From Roseateles amylovorans (GTDB lineage: Bacteria > Pseudomonadota > Gammaproteobacteria > Burkholderiales > Burkholderiaceae_C), in the NCBI RefSeq assembly GCF_025398155.2, contig NZ_CP104562.2:806001-870000 (forward strand): 64,000 bases of DNA, read 5' to 3'. The position numbers were made by a program, and so were the translations under genes. Below are positions 44,698 to 53,335 of the stretch, piece after piece. How positions within the stretch are numbered: the first letter of the stretch is position 1; each line of letters starts with the position of its first letter. A model generated the notes under the pieces. That model was not told the origin of the DNA. It made no database searches and saw only the letters and a list, made by a program, of their open reading frames with translations.

Positions 44698-45924
44698 TCA
44701 GGCCCGCCCATGCATTTCAGGAGGACCTCCATAGAGCCAGCGGTTGACCAGCACCTGCTCGCCCAGCAATCTCAACCCAACATTGCGACCGAGCCGACAG
44801 AGCCCGCTCGCGTGGTAGAGCCGGCCGTTGCGCTGCGACATGCGTTGAACGCGTGCGTTGCGCTCCCACCGCTGAGCGGCGTACCTGGCGAACAGGGCCG
44901 CCCAATCCAGCGGGGCCGCAAGGCGGTCGATCAGTTGGCCGATCGCCCACGCGTCTTCGATCGCCATGGCTGCGCCCTGAGCGAGGTGCGGGCGAAGCGG
45001 ATGCGCCGCATCGCCCAGCAGGGCGACCGGGCCGATGGCATGCTCGGATGGGCCGCGCAACGGCCGGCGATCGTATAGGGGCCAGCGTGTCCAGACAGGG
45101 ACGGCGTCGATCAGGTCGCGAAGATGTCCCGCCAGCGGCCCCGTCTTGACGAGGAGGTCCTCGACGCGAGCCTCCCGTGCCCAGCGTCTGGGCCTGTCGC
45201 TGTCCGGATCCTCGCCCAGGCCATCATGCACGACAGCCACGAGGTTGATCCATCGGCCATCGCGTACTGGGTAGGCGACGACATGCATCCGTGCCCCGAG
45301 CCAGAGCTGCACCGAATTGCGGCGGGACTCGAGTCCAACGCTGTCGGCCTGGACCAGTCCGCGGTAGGCCAGGTGACCGGTGAACTGAGGGCGCGCTGCA
45401 CCGAGCAAGCCGTCGCGCACGCGACTCCAGAGTCCGTCGCACCCGATCAATGCTGCGCCGGACAGCGTCTGCCCGTCGTCCAGCGTCACGTGCACGCCAT
45501 GCGATTGAACGTGGAAATCCTTCACCGTCGTCTGCAGGCGCAGCTTGGCGGGCGTGCGACTGCGCACCGCTTCCCGCAGCAACTGATGAAAGTCGGCGCG
45601 GTGGACGCAGGCATAGGGTTGCCCGAAGCGCGACAGTGCCGTTGCGCCCAGTCTCAAATGGCCGAGCTCGCGCCCATCGCGTGAATCCCGCACGCGAAGA
45701 TCGTCCGGGTAGGAAGCGATCGAACGAAGCGGGACATCGAGGCCCCAGTCGGAGAGCACCCGCATGGCGTTGGGCCCCAGCTGGATGCCCGCGCCGATTT
45801 CAGCGAAGTCGCCAGCCTGCTCCAGCACGGTGACGGGCACACCCGAAACACCGATGGAAAGGGCGCATGCCAGCCCGCCGATACCGCCACCGGCGACCAG
45901 CACGGTTTCTTCCATGGAAGTCAT
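44698..45924 (-). CDS. FAD-dependent aromatic monooxygenase
   Basis: 408 residues, class A flavoprotein hydroxylase. FAD binding: VLVAGGGIGGLACALSIG at the start and IGPVALLGDAAHPLRPHLAQ later; DGLWSR carries the DG motif. The closest groups are salicylate, 3-hydroxybenzoate and 6-hydroxynicotinate monooxygenases, which add OH to an aromatic acid using NAD(P)H and O2. The substrate is unknown; no ring-cleavage genes are adjacent. Start at 45924 (ATG), with another ATG 9 bases inside. A MerR gene lies upstream on the same strand, 107 bases away. Confidence 0.87.
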   Translation of the reverse strand: MTSMEETVLVAGGGIGGLACALSIGVSGVPVTVLEQAGDFAEIGAGIQLGPNAMRVLSDWGLDVPLRSIASYPDDLRVRDSRDGRELGHLRLGATALSRFGQPYACVHRADFHQLLREAVRSRTPAKLRLQTTVKDFHVQSHGVHVTLDDGQTLSGAALIGCDGLWSRVRDGLLGAARPQFTGHLAYRGLVQADSVGLESRRNSVQLWLGARMHVVAYPVRDGRWINLVAVVHDGLGEDPDSDRPRRWAREARVEDLLVKTGPLAGHLRDLIDAVPVWTRWPLYDRRPLRGPSEHAIGPVALLGDAAHPLRPHLAQGAAMAIEDAWAIGQLIDRLAAPLDWAALFARYAAQRWERNARVQRMSQRNGRLYHASGLCRLGRNVGLRLLGEQVLVNRWLYGGPPEMHGRA

Positions 45925-46031
45925 CGCGCCGACCGATCTGAAAACTCTGCAGCCCACGGGATCGGCACGAGGCCGACGGCCAGTTTGGCATGGGCCTTCT
46001 CCCGTCCAGGGACCCTCCGGTATCGCGGCAT

Positions 46032-46961
46032 CTAGAGCACGAGCCCCTCTTCGGCCACCAAGCGCGCGAGCGCCTGTTCCAGCATGCTCCTCGCCGCGCT
46101 GGTGACCTCGTGCAGGTGGCGATGCAACGCGACATCCGCCGCATTTCGGGTCGCGCATTCGGTGCTGTACTCCTCGAAGCCCACCAACAGAGTGACGATC
46201 TCGGCCAGATGGCGCGGACATTCACAAGCCACCATCGAGGGCATCTCCCTCAGGGTCACCAGGTCAGCATCGCTGTACCGTCGGGGATTGGAGGGCGCGG
46301 CAATCGCGGCCTTCCCGTCGGGCGGCCGCGACGCCATGACCATGCCGGCCAGTTCCCGGCCGGAGACGGGCTCGCGGCGCACTGTCACGCCCGCGGCAGC
46401 AAGCGTTTCGGCGACGCCCTGAGCACCGAATGAATAAACGAGGATGACACGAGCAACCGGCAGGTTGCCGCGCAGGCTCGTGATTCGATCGGTCATCGAC
46501 GCGTGCAACGAAGCGACGTGGATGACCAGCACATCCGCGGAGCCGGCATGGACGATCTCGCGCTCGGCATGCGCCAGGTCGCTGAATACAGACGCTGGCG
46601 CGGGTTTGAGCCGCCCCTCCAGCTTGTGCGCGGCGGACTGGCCGATGACAAGAACCCGCGGCACTCTCGCCGTCGCGATCGGGTTACCGGAGGAAAGCGC
46701 GAGCAGCGCGTCAGTGTCGAGCCGGGCAACGCTGCCGATCGCATGCCCGTCCACCGTGAGCTGCTTGATCAGCCGCAGCCGCTCGATGTCCTTCATGGAA
46801 TACGTGCGTTGTCCCGAGGCCGCCTTGGGGGGCGCCACGACGCCGTAGCGGTTCTCCCAAATGCGCAGGGTTGATGGCGACAGGCCTGCCAGGCGGGCCG
46901 CGATACCACTGCGCATCAAGGGTCTTGCCGCAGGTTCGTCGGGCGAGGTGTGAAGAGACAT
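46032..46961 (-). CDS. MerR-family transcriptional regulator with a helical C-terminal domain
   Basis: 309 residues. The MerR HTH spans about 15-75 (MRSGIAARLAGLSPSTLRIW, then ENRYGVVAPPKAASGQRTYS). The middle region has a Rossmann-like strand pattern (RVLVIGQSAAHK, VLVIHVASLH) like the cobalamin-binding half of CarH/LitR regulators, but the B12-ligating D-x-H motif is not seen. The last 70 residues are helical (ECPRHLAEIVTLLVGFEEY). It is divergent from the fasciclin genes, with an 8-base inverted repeat between. Confidence 0.85.
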   Translation of the reverse strand: MSLHTSPDEPAARPLMRSGIAARLAGLSPSTLRIWENRYGVVAPPKAASGQRTYSMKDIERLRLIKQLTVDGHAIGSVARLDTDALLALSSGNPIATARVPRVLVIGQSAAHKLEGRLKPAPASVFSDLAHAEREIVHAGSADVLVIHVASLHASMTDRITSLRGNLPVARVILVYSFGAQGVAETLAAAGVTVRREPVSGRELAGMVMASRPPDGKAAIAAPSNPRRYSDADLVTLREMPSMVACECPRHLAEIVTLLVGFEEYSTECATRNAADVALHRHLHEVTSAARSMLEQALARLVAEEGLVL

Positions 46962-47271
46962 CCGGCGCTTTCTTGGGCGGGACGAATACCTTGATTGTGA
47001 CCTGAGCTTGACGGATTGAAACGCTGTTGAATCGAGAATATTGAGTCAAAGACCACAATTGGCGACTCAATAACGTTGCATTTCGATTTCGGCGCCATAC
47101 AGTCCGGCCATGCCCTCCGAGCCATCTCGCCACTTCGAAAGCGCTGCCCTTCGTGCTGCAACGGCAGTTGGTACGCCTCGGCGCGCGAAGTGCGCAAACG
47201 TCGAAGGAACCCCTTCGCGACCTTCGTTCAGCAACCGCTGAATTCATCCACTTGCCATCAGCGAGTCAAAC
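46962..47271. other. Divergent promoter region of the MerR and fasciclin genes
   Basis: About 310 bases without a gene. It holds the inverted repeat at 47041-47070 and several spaced TTGA-containing direct repeats between 46990 and 47047, a plausible MerR-type operator zone. The proximal part, from about 47100, is an untranslated leader. Confidence 0.5.
47041..47070. promoter_or_regulatory. Inverted repeat TTGAGTC-N16-GACTCAA
   Basis: Seven-base perfect arms (eight with the neighbouring AT) separated by 16 bases in the MerR/fasciclin divergent region. Candidate operator for the MerR protein. Confidence 0.5.
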
Positions 47272-47682
47272 ATGCACGACATCGTCGACACCGCCGTTGA
47301 AGCTGGAAGCTTCAAAACTCTCGCCGCGGCACTGACCGCAGCCAATCTGGTCGGCACTCTCCGCGGCGCCGGTCCGTTCACGGTCTTCGCGCCGACCGAC
47401 GAGGCGTTCGCCAAGCTTCCCGCCGGCACTGTGGAGGCCCTGCTGGCGGACATTCCCAAGCTCACCGCGATCCTGACCTACCACGTCGTCGCCGGCGCGG
47501 TGATGGCCGCCGACGTGGTCAAGATGGACGGCCAATCGGCCCAGACCGTCAATGGCGCCTCCCTGAAGATCAGCACCACGGGAGGCGTCAAGCTCAACGG
47601 CACCACGTCGGTTGTCAAGACCGACATCTCCTGTACCAACGGCGTCATCCATGTGATCGATTCGGTGTTGCTGCCCGCCTGA
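47272..47682 (+). CDS. Fasciclin-domain protein without a signal peptide
   Basis: 136 residues, one FAS1 domain: FKTLAAALTAANLVGTLRGA (H1 motif region), PFTVFAPTDEAFAKLPAGT, YHVVAGAVMAADV and the H2-like VIHVIDSVLLP. An in-frame TGA lies a few codons upstream, so no signal peptide can be added and this copy should stay in the cytoplasm, which is unusual for fasciclins. It precedes a secreted paralogue by 78 bases. Confidence 0.88.
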   Translation: MHDIVDTAVEAGSFKTLAAALTAANLVGTLRGAGPFTVFAPTDEAFAKLPAGTVEALLADIPKLTAILTYHVVAGAVMAADVVKMDGQSAQTVNGASLKISTTGGVKLNGTTSVVKTDISCTNGVIHVIDSVLLPA

Positions 47683-47760
47683 GTCAGCACGCACCGAACC
47701 GCATCTGCAGGTGTTCCAAACCCGGCGGCCCAGCCGTCTGACACTTCGAAAGTACATCCC

Positions 47761-48213
47761 ATGAAGAAGCTCCTCATCGCTGGCGCCATCGCGCTGGCCA
47801 GCGTCGCCGCCCAAGCCAAGGACGTCGTCGACACTGCCGTCGCTGCCGGCAATTTCAAGACGCTCGTCGCCGCGGTGCAGGCGGCCGGTCTCGTCGATAC
47901 GTTGAAGGGCAAGGGCCCGTTCACCGTCTTTGCGCCGACCGACGAAGCATTCGCGAAGTTGCCGAAGGCCGACCTCGACGCATTGCTGAAGGACAAGGCG
48001 AAGCTGACCGCCGTTCTGACCTACCACGTCGTCGCAGGCCAGGTTCTGGCCAAGGACATCAAGCCCGGCAAGGTCAAGACCGTGCAAGGCGGCGAAGTCA
48101 CGCTGTCGACGACCGGCGGCGTGACCGTCAATGGCGCGAAGGTGATCAAGGCGGACATCGTTGCCGACAACGGCGCGATCCATGTGATCGATACGGTGTT
48201 GATGCCCAAGTAA
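47761..48213 (+). CDS. Secreted fasciclin-domain protein
   Basis: 150 residues: a signal peptide (KKLLIAGAIALASVAAQA, cleavage near AQAKD) and one FAS1 domain very like its neighbour (PFTVFAPTDEAFAKLPKAD, YHVVAGQVLAKDI, HVIDTVLMPK). Single FAS1 proteins are periplasmic or extracellular and are associated with adhesion or surface biology. The duplicate pair differs mainly by presence or absence of the signal peptide. Confidence 0.93.
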   Translation: MKKLLIAGAIALASVAAQAKDVVDTAVAAGNFKTLVAAVQAAGLVDTLKGKGPFTVFAPTDEAFAKLPKADLDALLKDKAKLTAVLTYHVVAGQVLAKDIKPGKVKTVQGGEVTLSTTGGVTVNGAKVIKADIVADNGAIHVIDTVLMPK

Positions 48214-48231
48214 CTGCGGACCCCGAGAGCA

Positions 48232-48288
48232 TTCCAGGCGATACGAGAACACAAGCTCGTTCGCCTGGAAGAGCCGTGCGCGCGGCTC
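48232..48288 (+). terminator. Two consecutive hairpins after the second fasciclin gene
   Basis: TTCCAGGCGATACGAG pairs with CTCGTTCGCCTGGAA (one bulge, 8-base loop), followed immediately by GAGCCG-TGCGCG-CGGCTC. No T tract. Both would end or protect the fasciclin transcript. Confidence 0.6.
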
Positions 48289-48470
48289 GCGCCTGGCAGG
48301 CGTGGAGGGATGGCGCTTGCGTCGTCACCAACAAGAATGCCGAATCTGCTCAGCCGTGCCGGGGAGACCCGGCGCATAGGCACGTCTGCTCACGAATTGC
48401 TTTGCTTCCAGAAGCTCCGGCACGACATGCCTTCGAGTGCTAATCGCCGACGAGCTGTGAAGCGTCACAT

Positions 48471-48660
48471 CTAGACCTTCATCACGACCTTGCCGATGTG
48501 TTGCCCACGGGCCAGGTAGCGATGCGCGTCCACCACCTCTCGCAGCGCGAAGAGGCGATCGATGTGCACGAGCAGACTGCCCTCGGACAGTCCGTCGTGC
48601 AAGTACTTCAGCCCACGCTGCAGCGCCCCGTCGTCCCGCGCAAGTGTGGCTGAGGCGGCT
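48471..48660 (-). pseudogene. C-terminal remnant of a zinc-type NADPH:quinone oxidoreductase
   Basis: The minus strand reads LQRGLKYLHDGLSEGSLLVH, then IDRLFALREVVDAHRYLARG, then QHIGKVVMKV and a TAG stop at 48471. This is the C-terminus of medium-chain quinone oxidoreductases, and nothing before it matches. No start or upstream half is present. Confidence 0.75.
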
Positions 48661-48929
48661 GGTGGAGGACGCCTGCTCGCAGACCATGGGTCATCTGGGG
48701 GTCGGCGGTGTGGCGTCGCTCAGCCCGCAGTTGCCAGGTTCACTTTGACAGACCATCTGGCCGGCCTTCGTGCAGGGCCGAACCTCGCCCTGGCGCTGGG
48801 CGGTGTGACCGCGGGGCGGGCAGCGGTGGCGAGTGTTGCGCAGCTGAGGATTCGGGCTGAAGAGGTCGGTAGACCGACGCCCGGCAAGCCCTGACGCTCA
48901 AGTCTCTGCCGGAATCACCGGACCAGAGA
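48661..48929. other. Non-coding stretch with no recognised feature
   Basis: No supported gene or hairpin between the quinone oxidoreductase remnant and the effector-like gene's stop. Confidence 0.4.
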
Positions 48930-50063
48930 TCAACTGCCCAGGTTATAGCGTGCCTTGAGATCCATCATCAGGAGCCTGGAGGTAGCGCCTTCAGGCATGC
49001 CACCGCTCTCCATGATTCTGTCCTTGAGGACGGCTATTTGGTCGAGCTTTTCTTCCCGATTCGGCGCTTGGTGGATGGCCTGCACTTCAGCCTGATGCTT
49101 CTCGACAGCACCGGAGAGGAAGTCATGGAGTTCGGGAGACACCGTCTTCGCTGGAGCTGGCTTGCTCGAATTGCCAGGCTGCATGTCGAGAAGTGACTGC
49201 GACATCGAGGGGCGAATCGTCGCGATCGGGACCAGTGCCACCTTGGAAATGGAGCCTGGATTGACCTTTCGGTCGCCAGTCAAGCTGTTCACAAAATCCC
49301 CATCGTGGGCACTGGCAGCGTTGCTCACGGCGTCCCACGACTTTCCTGTTTCGATCTTTCCTTCCTTGAACCCGGCGCCTTGCGGTGCCACCACGGCGTA
49401 CATGACATTGGTCTTGTCGGGCTTGACGTAGTCGTCGACGGGACGGTTGGACATGTAGAGCCCGGGTCCGTGAATGTTCATTCCGGCAACGCCGCCACCC
49501 AGGCCGCGATTCGCATCGGCAGAAAAGCCTTGATTCCGGATCGCGGTGGCGTTCTCCTGAGTGGTGACGTGATAGCCGAACACTTGGACAGGCCCGTGCT
49601 GGCCCTGCAACGCATCCTTGATTTTCGCTTCGATCTCGCTGCTCTGCGCCTTGGTTGGAACCTGCGAGTGCATCGTAAGACCCGGAATGTCGATCACCCT
49701 GCCGCCGAGTGGGCTGGCTCCGGCGGTAGGCGCTGAGATGGCGCCGATCTGCGATGCCTGTGCCGGCATGTCTGATCCCAGTTGCCCGGTGCGGGTTGGC
49801 AGGACGGCGATCCGTCTCATTTGCCTCGCCGGCTGATCGGTCGCGATGTCGGCATCATCACCGGGCCGCTTTGTCGCGGTCGAGCCGGCGGACAGGGGCA
49901 GGGATGGCCTGCGACTGGTGGCTGCGGTCAGGCCCGACAGTTCATAGCCGCCGGGTGGCCGTGCGGCGCCACTTTCTCCCGGTGACGTGCGAGGGAGCGA
50001 ATTCGATGGCTGAGCCCCGCCGATCGGAGGGTTCGTCGTCGGCGCGTCACCTTGAATCTTCAT
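48930..50063 (-). CDS. Candidate type III secreted effector with an ADP-ribosyltransferase-like domain
   Basis: 377 residues. The first 130 are Ser/Pro/Thr/Ala-rich and disordered (NPPIGGAQPSNSLPRTSPGE), as in type III effectors. From about 160 to 300 there is a folded domain with an ART-like pattern: a His strand (VFGYHVTTQENATAIRNQGF) and, further on, GPGLYMSNRP with the Tyr, resembling the H-Y signature of PARP/diphtheria-toxin-type ADP-ribosyltransferases; the third catalytic residue is not clear. The C-terminal 80 residues are helical. A hrpII-box promoter lies upstream, and GAGG precedes the ATG. ART activity is an inference; the secretion inference is stronger. Confidence 0.6.
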   Translation of the reverse strand: MKIQGDAPTTNPPIGGAQPSNSLPRTSPGESGAARPPGGYELSGLTAATSRRPSLPLSAGSTATKRPGDDADIATDQPARQMRRIAVLPTRTGQLGSDMPAQASQIGAISAPTAGASPLGGRVIDIPGLTMHSQVPTKAQSSEIEAKIKDALQGQHGPVQVFGYHVTTQENATAIRNQGFSADANRGLGGGVAGMNIHGPGLYMSNRPVDDYVKPDKTNVMYAVVAPQGAGFKEGKIETGKSWDAVSNAASAHDGDFVNSLTGDRKVNPGSISKVALVPIATIRPSMSQSLLDMQPGNSSKPAPAKTVSPELHDFLSGAVEKHQAEVQAIHQAPNREEKLDQIAVLKDRIMESGGMPEGATSRLLMMDLKARYNLGS

Positions 50064-50094
50064 TGAAAGGCCTCGGGGAAAACCATTTCGCCCG

Positions 50095-50156
50095 ATGGTG
50101 TTGGCCTTTCGGAGCGCACGATCGTGCGCACGCGAAGCTGGCGACGAGGAGGCGAA
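50095..50156 (-). promoter_or_regulatory. hrpII/PIP-box type promoter of the effector gene
   Basis: On the minus strand, TTCG-N16-TTCG (50133-50156) is followed 32 bases downstream by CACCAT (50095-50100), which fits the YANNRT-type -10 of HrpB/HrpX-regulated promoters. Spacing and both half-sites are perfect. In Ralstonia and Xanthomonas such boxes mark type III effector genes. Confidence 0.8.
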
Positions 50157-50261
50157 TCAAGCCCCGACCCTCATGGGGGATGCCATCCCCCGCACGCCCC
50201 CAAGGCGTCAACCGCCGGAAGTCTTTGACAGGGCCTCAGAGGCGTCCGCCAGATTTCGCCC

Positions 50262-51620
50262 TCAGGCCGCAGCGTAGCGCGATCGAATGGCGTGGCGCTT
50301 CCAGTACGTCAGCGAGCGCCAGATCCATTCGAGCGGGCCGAAGCGGAAGTGCCGCATCCACAACCCGCTGAACGTCAGGTTCACGAGCCAGATCGACACC
50401 ACAACATAGTGGTACTGGTAATACTCCAGGCGTCCGTAGAGTGCCAGCGGAGACCAGACGAACACGATCTTGCACAGCAGGCTGGTCAGGATGTAGTTCG
50501 TCAGCGCCATGCGGCCCACATCGCGCAGACGCGCAGCGATCGGCGCAAACGGCGCCCATCGGCTCAGCAGCAACAGGGCGGCCGCATTGGCGAACATCAC
50601 CAGAATCTGCACCCCGATGTAGGGAAGGTACAGCCACCTCATGTTGGCGTAGGCGCTGAAGCCCTCCTGGTGAGCCGCCCAGATGCCGAAAGCCACCACC
50701 GGCGCCGCCAGCCCATAGCCCGTCATGCAGATCGCTGCATAGGTGCGTGTACGCCACTGGCCTGACAGGAACCCGGACTTGTACAGCCCCATGCCGACCA
50801 GCATGGCGCCAAGAACCTCGGCGATCCAGCCCGAGGTGAAGATCCAGGACACGAAGTTGAGGAATGCGCTGGCGCGAGACCGGAATCCGTCCAGGTAGGC
50901 CTCTGCATGCACCTTCTCGACGGCCGCGGTCGCCTTGGCTTGCCGCTCCATGTCCTGCTTGTCTTTTTTGGCGAGAAGCGAGGTCTGCGCGGGGGTCAGC
51001 GGCAGGCCTTGCGCCTTGGCGGCAACCGCCTCGTGCAGCGCTCGCCCATCGCGCAGCGTGTCGCCCGCCCTGAACGCGTTGGACAGACCCCATGTCCCTC
51101 CCACTGCCCACACGATCAGGCCCACGACCATCAGGCGGCGCGCCGGCAGATGCCGCAGCGGGTACAGACAGAGCAGGGCGGTGGCGCCGTACATCAGCAG
51201 GATGTCGCCGCTCCAGATCAGCACGCCGTGGAGAAAGCCGAACACGATGAGCCACATGTTGCGCCGGTGGAAGGCGTCGGCCTCCTCCATTCCGCGGTTC
51301 GCGCCCGCCAGACGCTGCGTGAAGAGGACCACGCCGGCACCGAAGAGCATGGCGAACAGGGCCCGCATCTTTCCTTCGATGAAGAACCACTTGAACGAAA
51401 AGATCAGCAGGTCCAGCGGCGCATGCCAGCCGACGAAGGCGGGCTGGGCCAGGCCGATCGGAATGTTGTGGAAGGACTCCGGGCCCGCGAAGGTGTCGAT
51501 GTTGGCCGCAAGAATGCCCAGCAGCGCGAAACCGCGGAGCATGTCGATCGTGTGGAGCCGATCATTCGTGGGGGTCGGTTGGGCGAGGGCGGTGGAGGGC
51601 GGCATAGGCAGGGGCGTCAT
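50262..51620 (-). CDS. DUF418 family membrane protein
   Basis: 452 residues with about nine transmembrane segments. Family marks: IDMLRGFALLGILAANI at the N-terminus, FFIEGKMRALFAMLFGAGVV, then RRNMWLIVFGFLHGVLIW, and the C-terminal DUF418 proper (GRMALTNYILTSLLCKIVF). The fold is acyltransferase-like; a transport or acyl-transfer role is proposed for relatives, but none is shown here. Start at the ATG at 51620, no obvious Shine-Dalgarno. Upstream is a 450-base intergenic region shared with the divergent DUF4148 gene. Confidence 0.9.
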   Translation of the reverse strand: MTPLPMPPSTALAQPTPTNDRLHTIDMLRGFALLGILAANIDTFAGPESFHNIPIGLAQPAFVGWHAPLDLLIFSFKWFFIEGKMRALFAMLFGAGVVLFTQRLAGANRGMEEADAFHRRNMWLIVFGFLHGVLIWSGDILLMYGATALLCLYPLRHLPARRLMVVGLIVWAVGGTWGLSNAFRAGDTLRDGRALHEAVAAKAQGLPLTPAQTSLLAKKDKQDMERQAKATAAVEKVHAEAYLDGFRSRASAFLNFVSWIFTSGWIAEVLGAMLVGMGLYKSGFLSGQWRTRTYAAICMTGYGLAAPVVAFGIWAAHQEGFSAYANMRWLYLPYIGVQILVMFANAAALLLLSRWAPFAPIAARLRDVGRMALTNYILTSLLCKIVFVWSPLALYGRLEYYQYHYVVVSIWLVNLTFSGLWMRHFRFGPLEWIWRSLTYWKRHAIRSRYAAA

Positions 51621-52074
51621 TCAGCGTGGGCGGGTGTCGGTGCAGGACCTCACCGAGGGTCGCATCGAGGGGTGCATCGATGGGCGCTTCAATGGCGGCG
51701 GGATTCTGGAGTGAGAGGTCGCAGAGAGCCATGCCCTATTAGAGGTAGCCGCAGAGGCGATCCAGAAGCCATCCATTGACGTATGGCGTCCCCTTTGAAG
51801 CCGCCCCGAAAGCACTTCACGCTGACCCACCCGATGACTTCCTGTGCCTTGCGCACAGGGCGGGACCCTTGGAGCAACGTTTCAAGGTGGGCGGTGGACG
51901 CAGGCTATCGCGCCGATAGATAACATTGTTGGCAATTAACTAGCACACGAATGATTAGTTCGATACAGTTCATCCCATCGACGCAGCGTGGCACCCAACT
52001 GGAGGTCACAAGCGGCGAGTCCCTCCACCCCAGCGCTTCAAATGATTTGCGCGCTAATCGTTAAGGAACTCATC
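51621..52074. other. Divergent intergenic region of DUF418 and DUF4148 genes
   Basis: No gene. An AT-rich stretch around 51915-51965 contains a candidate promoter for DUF4148 (TTGGCA at 51929-51934, weak -10 about 18 bases on) and a short AACTA/TAGTT inverted repeat. A CCTGTGC-CTT-GCGCACAGG hairpin lies at 51841-51859. Confidence 0.45.
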
Positions 52075-52503
52075 ATGTCCAAGATCATCTCTGTTGCCGT
52101 GGTTTCCAGCCTTTTCGCTGGCCTGATCGCTTTCTCCGGCGTGGCCGCCGCGCAAGCCTCGGACAAGCCGCTGACCCGCGAGCAAGTTGTTGCGCAACTC
52201 CAGGCCGCCCGTGCCTCGGGCGAGCTTGCACGAGTCCAAAGCGAGAACGGGAGCTTCAGCCCCATCGAGATCGGCTCGAGCCGTGTCAGCCGCGCTCAAG
52301 TGATCGAGGAACTCAAGCGCAGCCAAGCCAGCGGTGAGATCGATGCGGCGTTCCGGGATTCCCATGCGTACCCGGCGCCGTTGGTGACGAAGTCGGCGTC
52401 CTCGCCCGTGACCCGCGAGCAAGTGAAGGCCGAACTTGAGCGTGCTCGCAAGAGCGGTGAGTTCGCCCGCCTGAACGGCAACGACAGTCACGTGGGCCTG
52501 TGA
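52075..52503 (+). CDS. DUF4148 domain-containing secreted protein
   Basis: 142 residues: a signal peptide (VVSSLFAGLIAFSGVAAAQA) and then a pattern repeated three times in which the motif T/S-R-E/A-Q-V-x-x-E/Q-L is followed by an x-A-x-x-S-G-E block (LTREQVVAQLQAARASGELA; VSRAQVIEELKRSQASGEID; VTREQVKAELERARKSGEFA). This is the DUF4148 pattern, common and multi-copy in Burkholderiales. Role unknown, located in the periplasm. AAGGAAC precedes the ATG at 52075. Confidence 0.92.
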   Translation: MSKIISVAVVSSLFAGLIAFSGVAAAQASDKPLTREQVVAQLQAARASGELARVQSENGSFSPIEIGSSRVSRAQVIEELKRSQASGEIDAAFRDSHAYPAPLVTKSASSPVTREQVKAELERARKSGEFARLNGNDSHVGL

Positions 52504-52633
52504 GGCTCAAGACCTGGGTCGGTCGCGGTCAGCCGCGGTCGACCCTGATGAGCGGATCGCCCGGCTGGATCCCTTCTCGGGGCCCTCGCCGGGCGCATGG
52601 ACATTGACCTTCGAACGGCCGAGAAAGGCTGGC

Positions 52634-53149
52634 ATGACGCCCAACAACGCCAACAATGCCAATGACTTGTCCGAGGAACGGCAAGCCATCGAGACGTCGG
52701 GCGCGGTCGGTTGCGATGGCTCGGTGATTCTTGAGGAGCAACTCTGTTTTTCTCTCTACACCAGCGCGCTGGCGATGATGCAGGTCTACAAGCCGATGCT
52801 CGAGCGCATCGGGCTGACCTATCCGCAGTTCCTGGTGATGACGTCGCTGTGGCAGTCGGATGGCGTGACCGTGAAGCAACTGGCGGAGCGCCTGCGGCAA
52901 GACTCAGGTTCCCTGACGCCGCTGGTCAAGCGGCTCGAAGTGGCGGGCTATCTTCAACGAGCCCGCGATCGCCGGGATGAACGCAATCTGTGCATCACTC
53001 TGACTGCCGAGGGGCGGGCATTGCAAGCGAAGGGCAGGGCGGTGAGCCAGCAATTCGCCAAAGCGTGCGAGCTGCCCACCGACCAATCCACACAGCTGCG
53101 TGACGGGCTCACCGCGTTGGACGCTCGGCTGCGCGGTCGGCACAGGTAA
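52634..53149 (+). CDS. MarR-family regulator of the OhrR type
   Basis: 171 residues. It matches OhrR: EEQLCFSLYTSALAMMQVYK with the reactive Cys at about 38, LTYPQFLVMTSLW, VKQLAERLRQDSGSLTPLVK as recognition helix, and RDRRDERNLCITLT. OhrR proteins sense organic peroxides by oxidation of this Cys and release ohr, a peroxidase gene. Here no ohr gene is adjacent, and a truncated haemoglobin gene follows in the same direction (187 bases on), so it may be an unusual target. About 30 extra N-terminal residues precede the OhrR core. Confidence 0.85.
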   Translation: MTPNNANNANDLSEERQAIETSGAVGCDGSVILEEQLCFSLYTSALAMMQVYKPMLERIGLTYPQFLVMTSLWQSDGVTVKQLAERLRQDSGSLTPLVKRLEVAGYLQRARDRRDERNLCITLTAEGRALQAKGRAVSQQFAKACELPTDQSTQLRDGLTALDARLRGRHR

Positions 53150-53335
53150 AGAGGAGAGGGCCATGGGGGCTGCTCCATGGCACAGGACAGTACAACCACG
53201 CCTTCCCCCTAGCGAGCTGCCGTGCCTCGCCCGCGGTCCATCCTGGAACCCCAACTTCATGCCTTAATCGCACGGTCCGGCGCCATTGACTTCGCCTGAG
53301 ACCGCACCCCATGCCGTACCGATCAAGGAGCTGAC

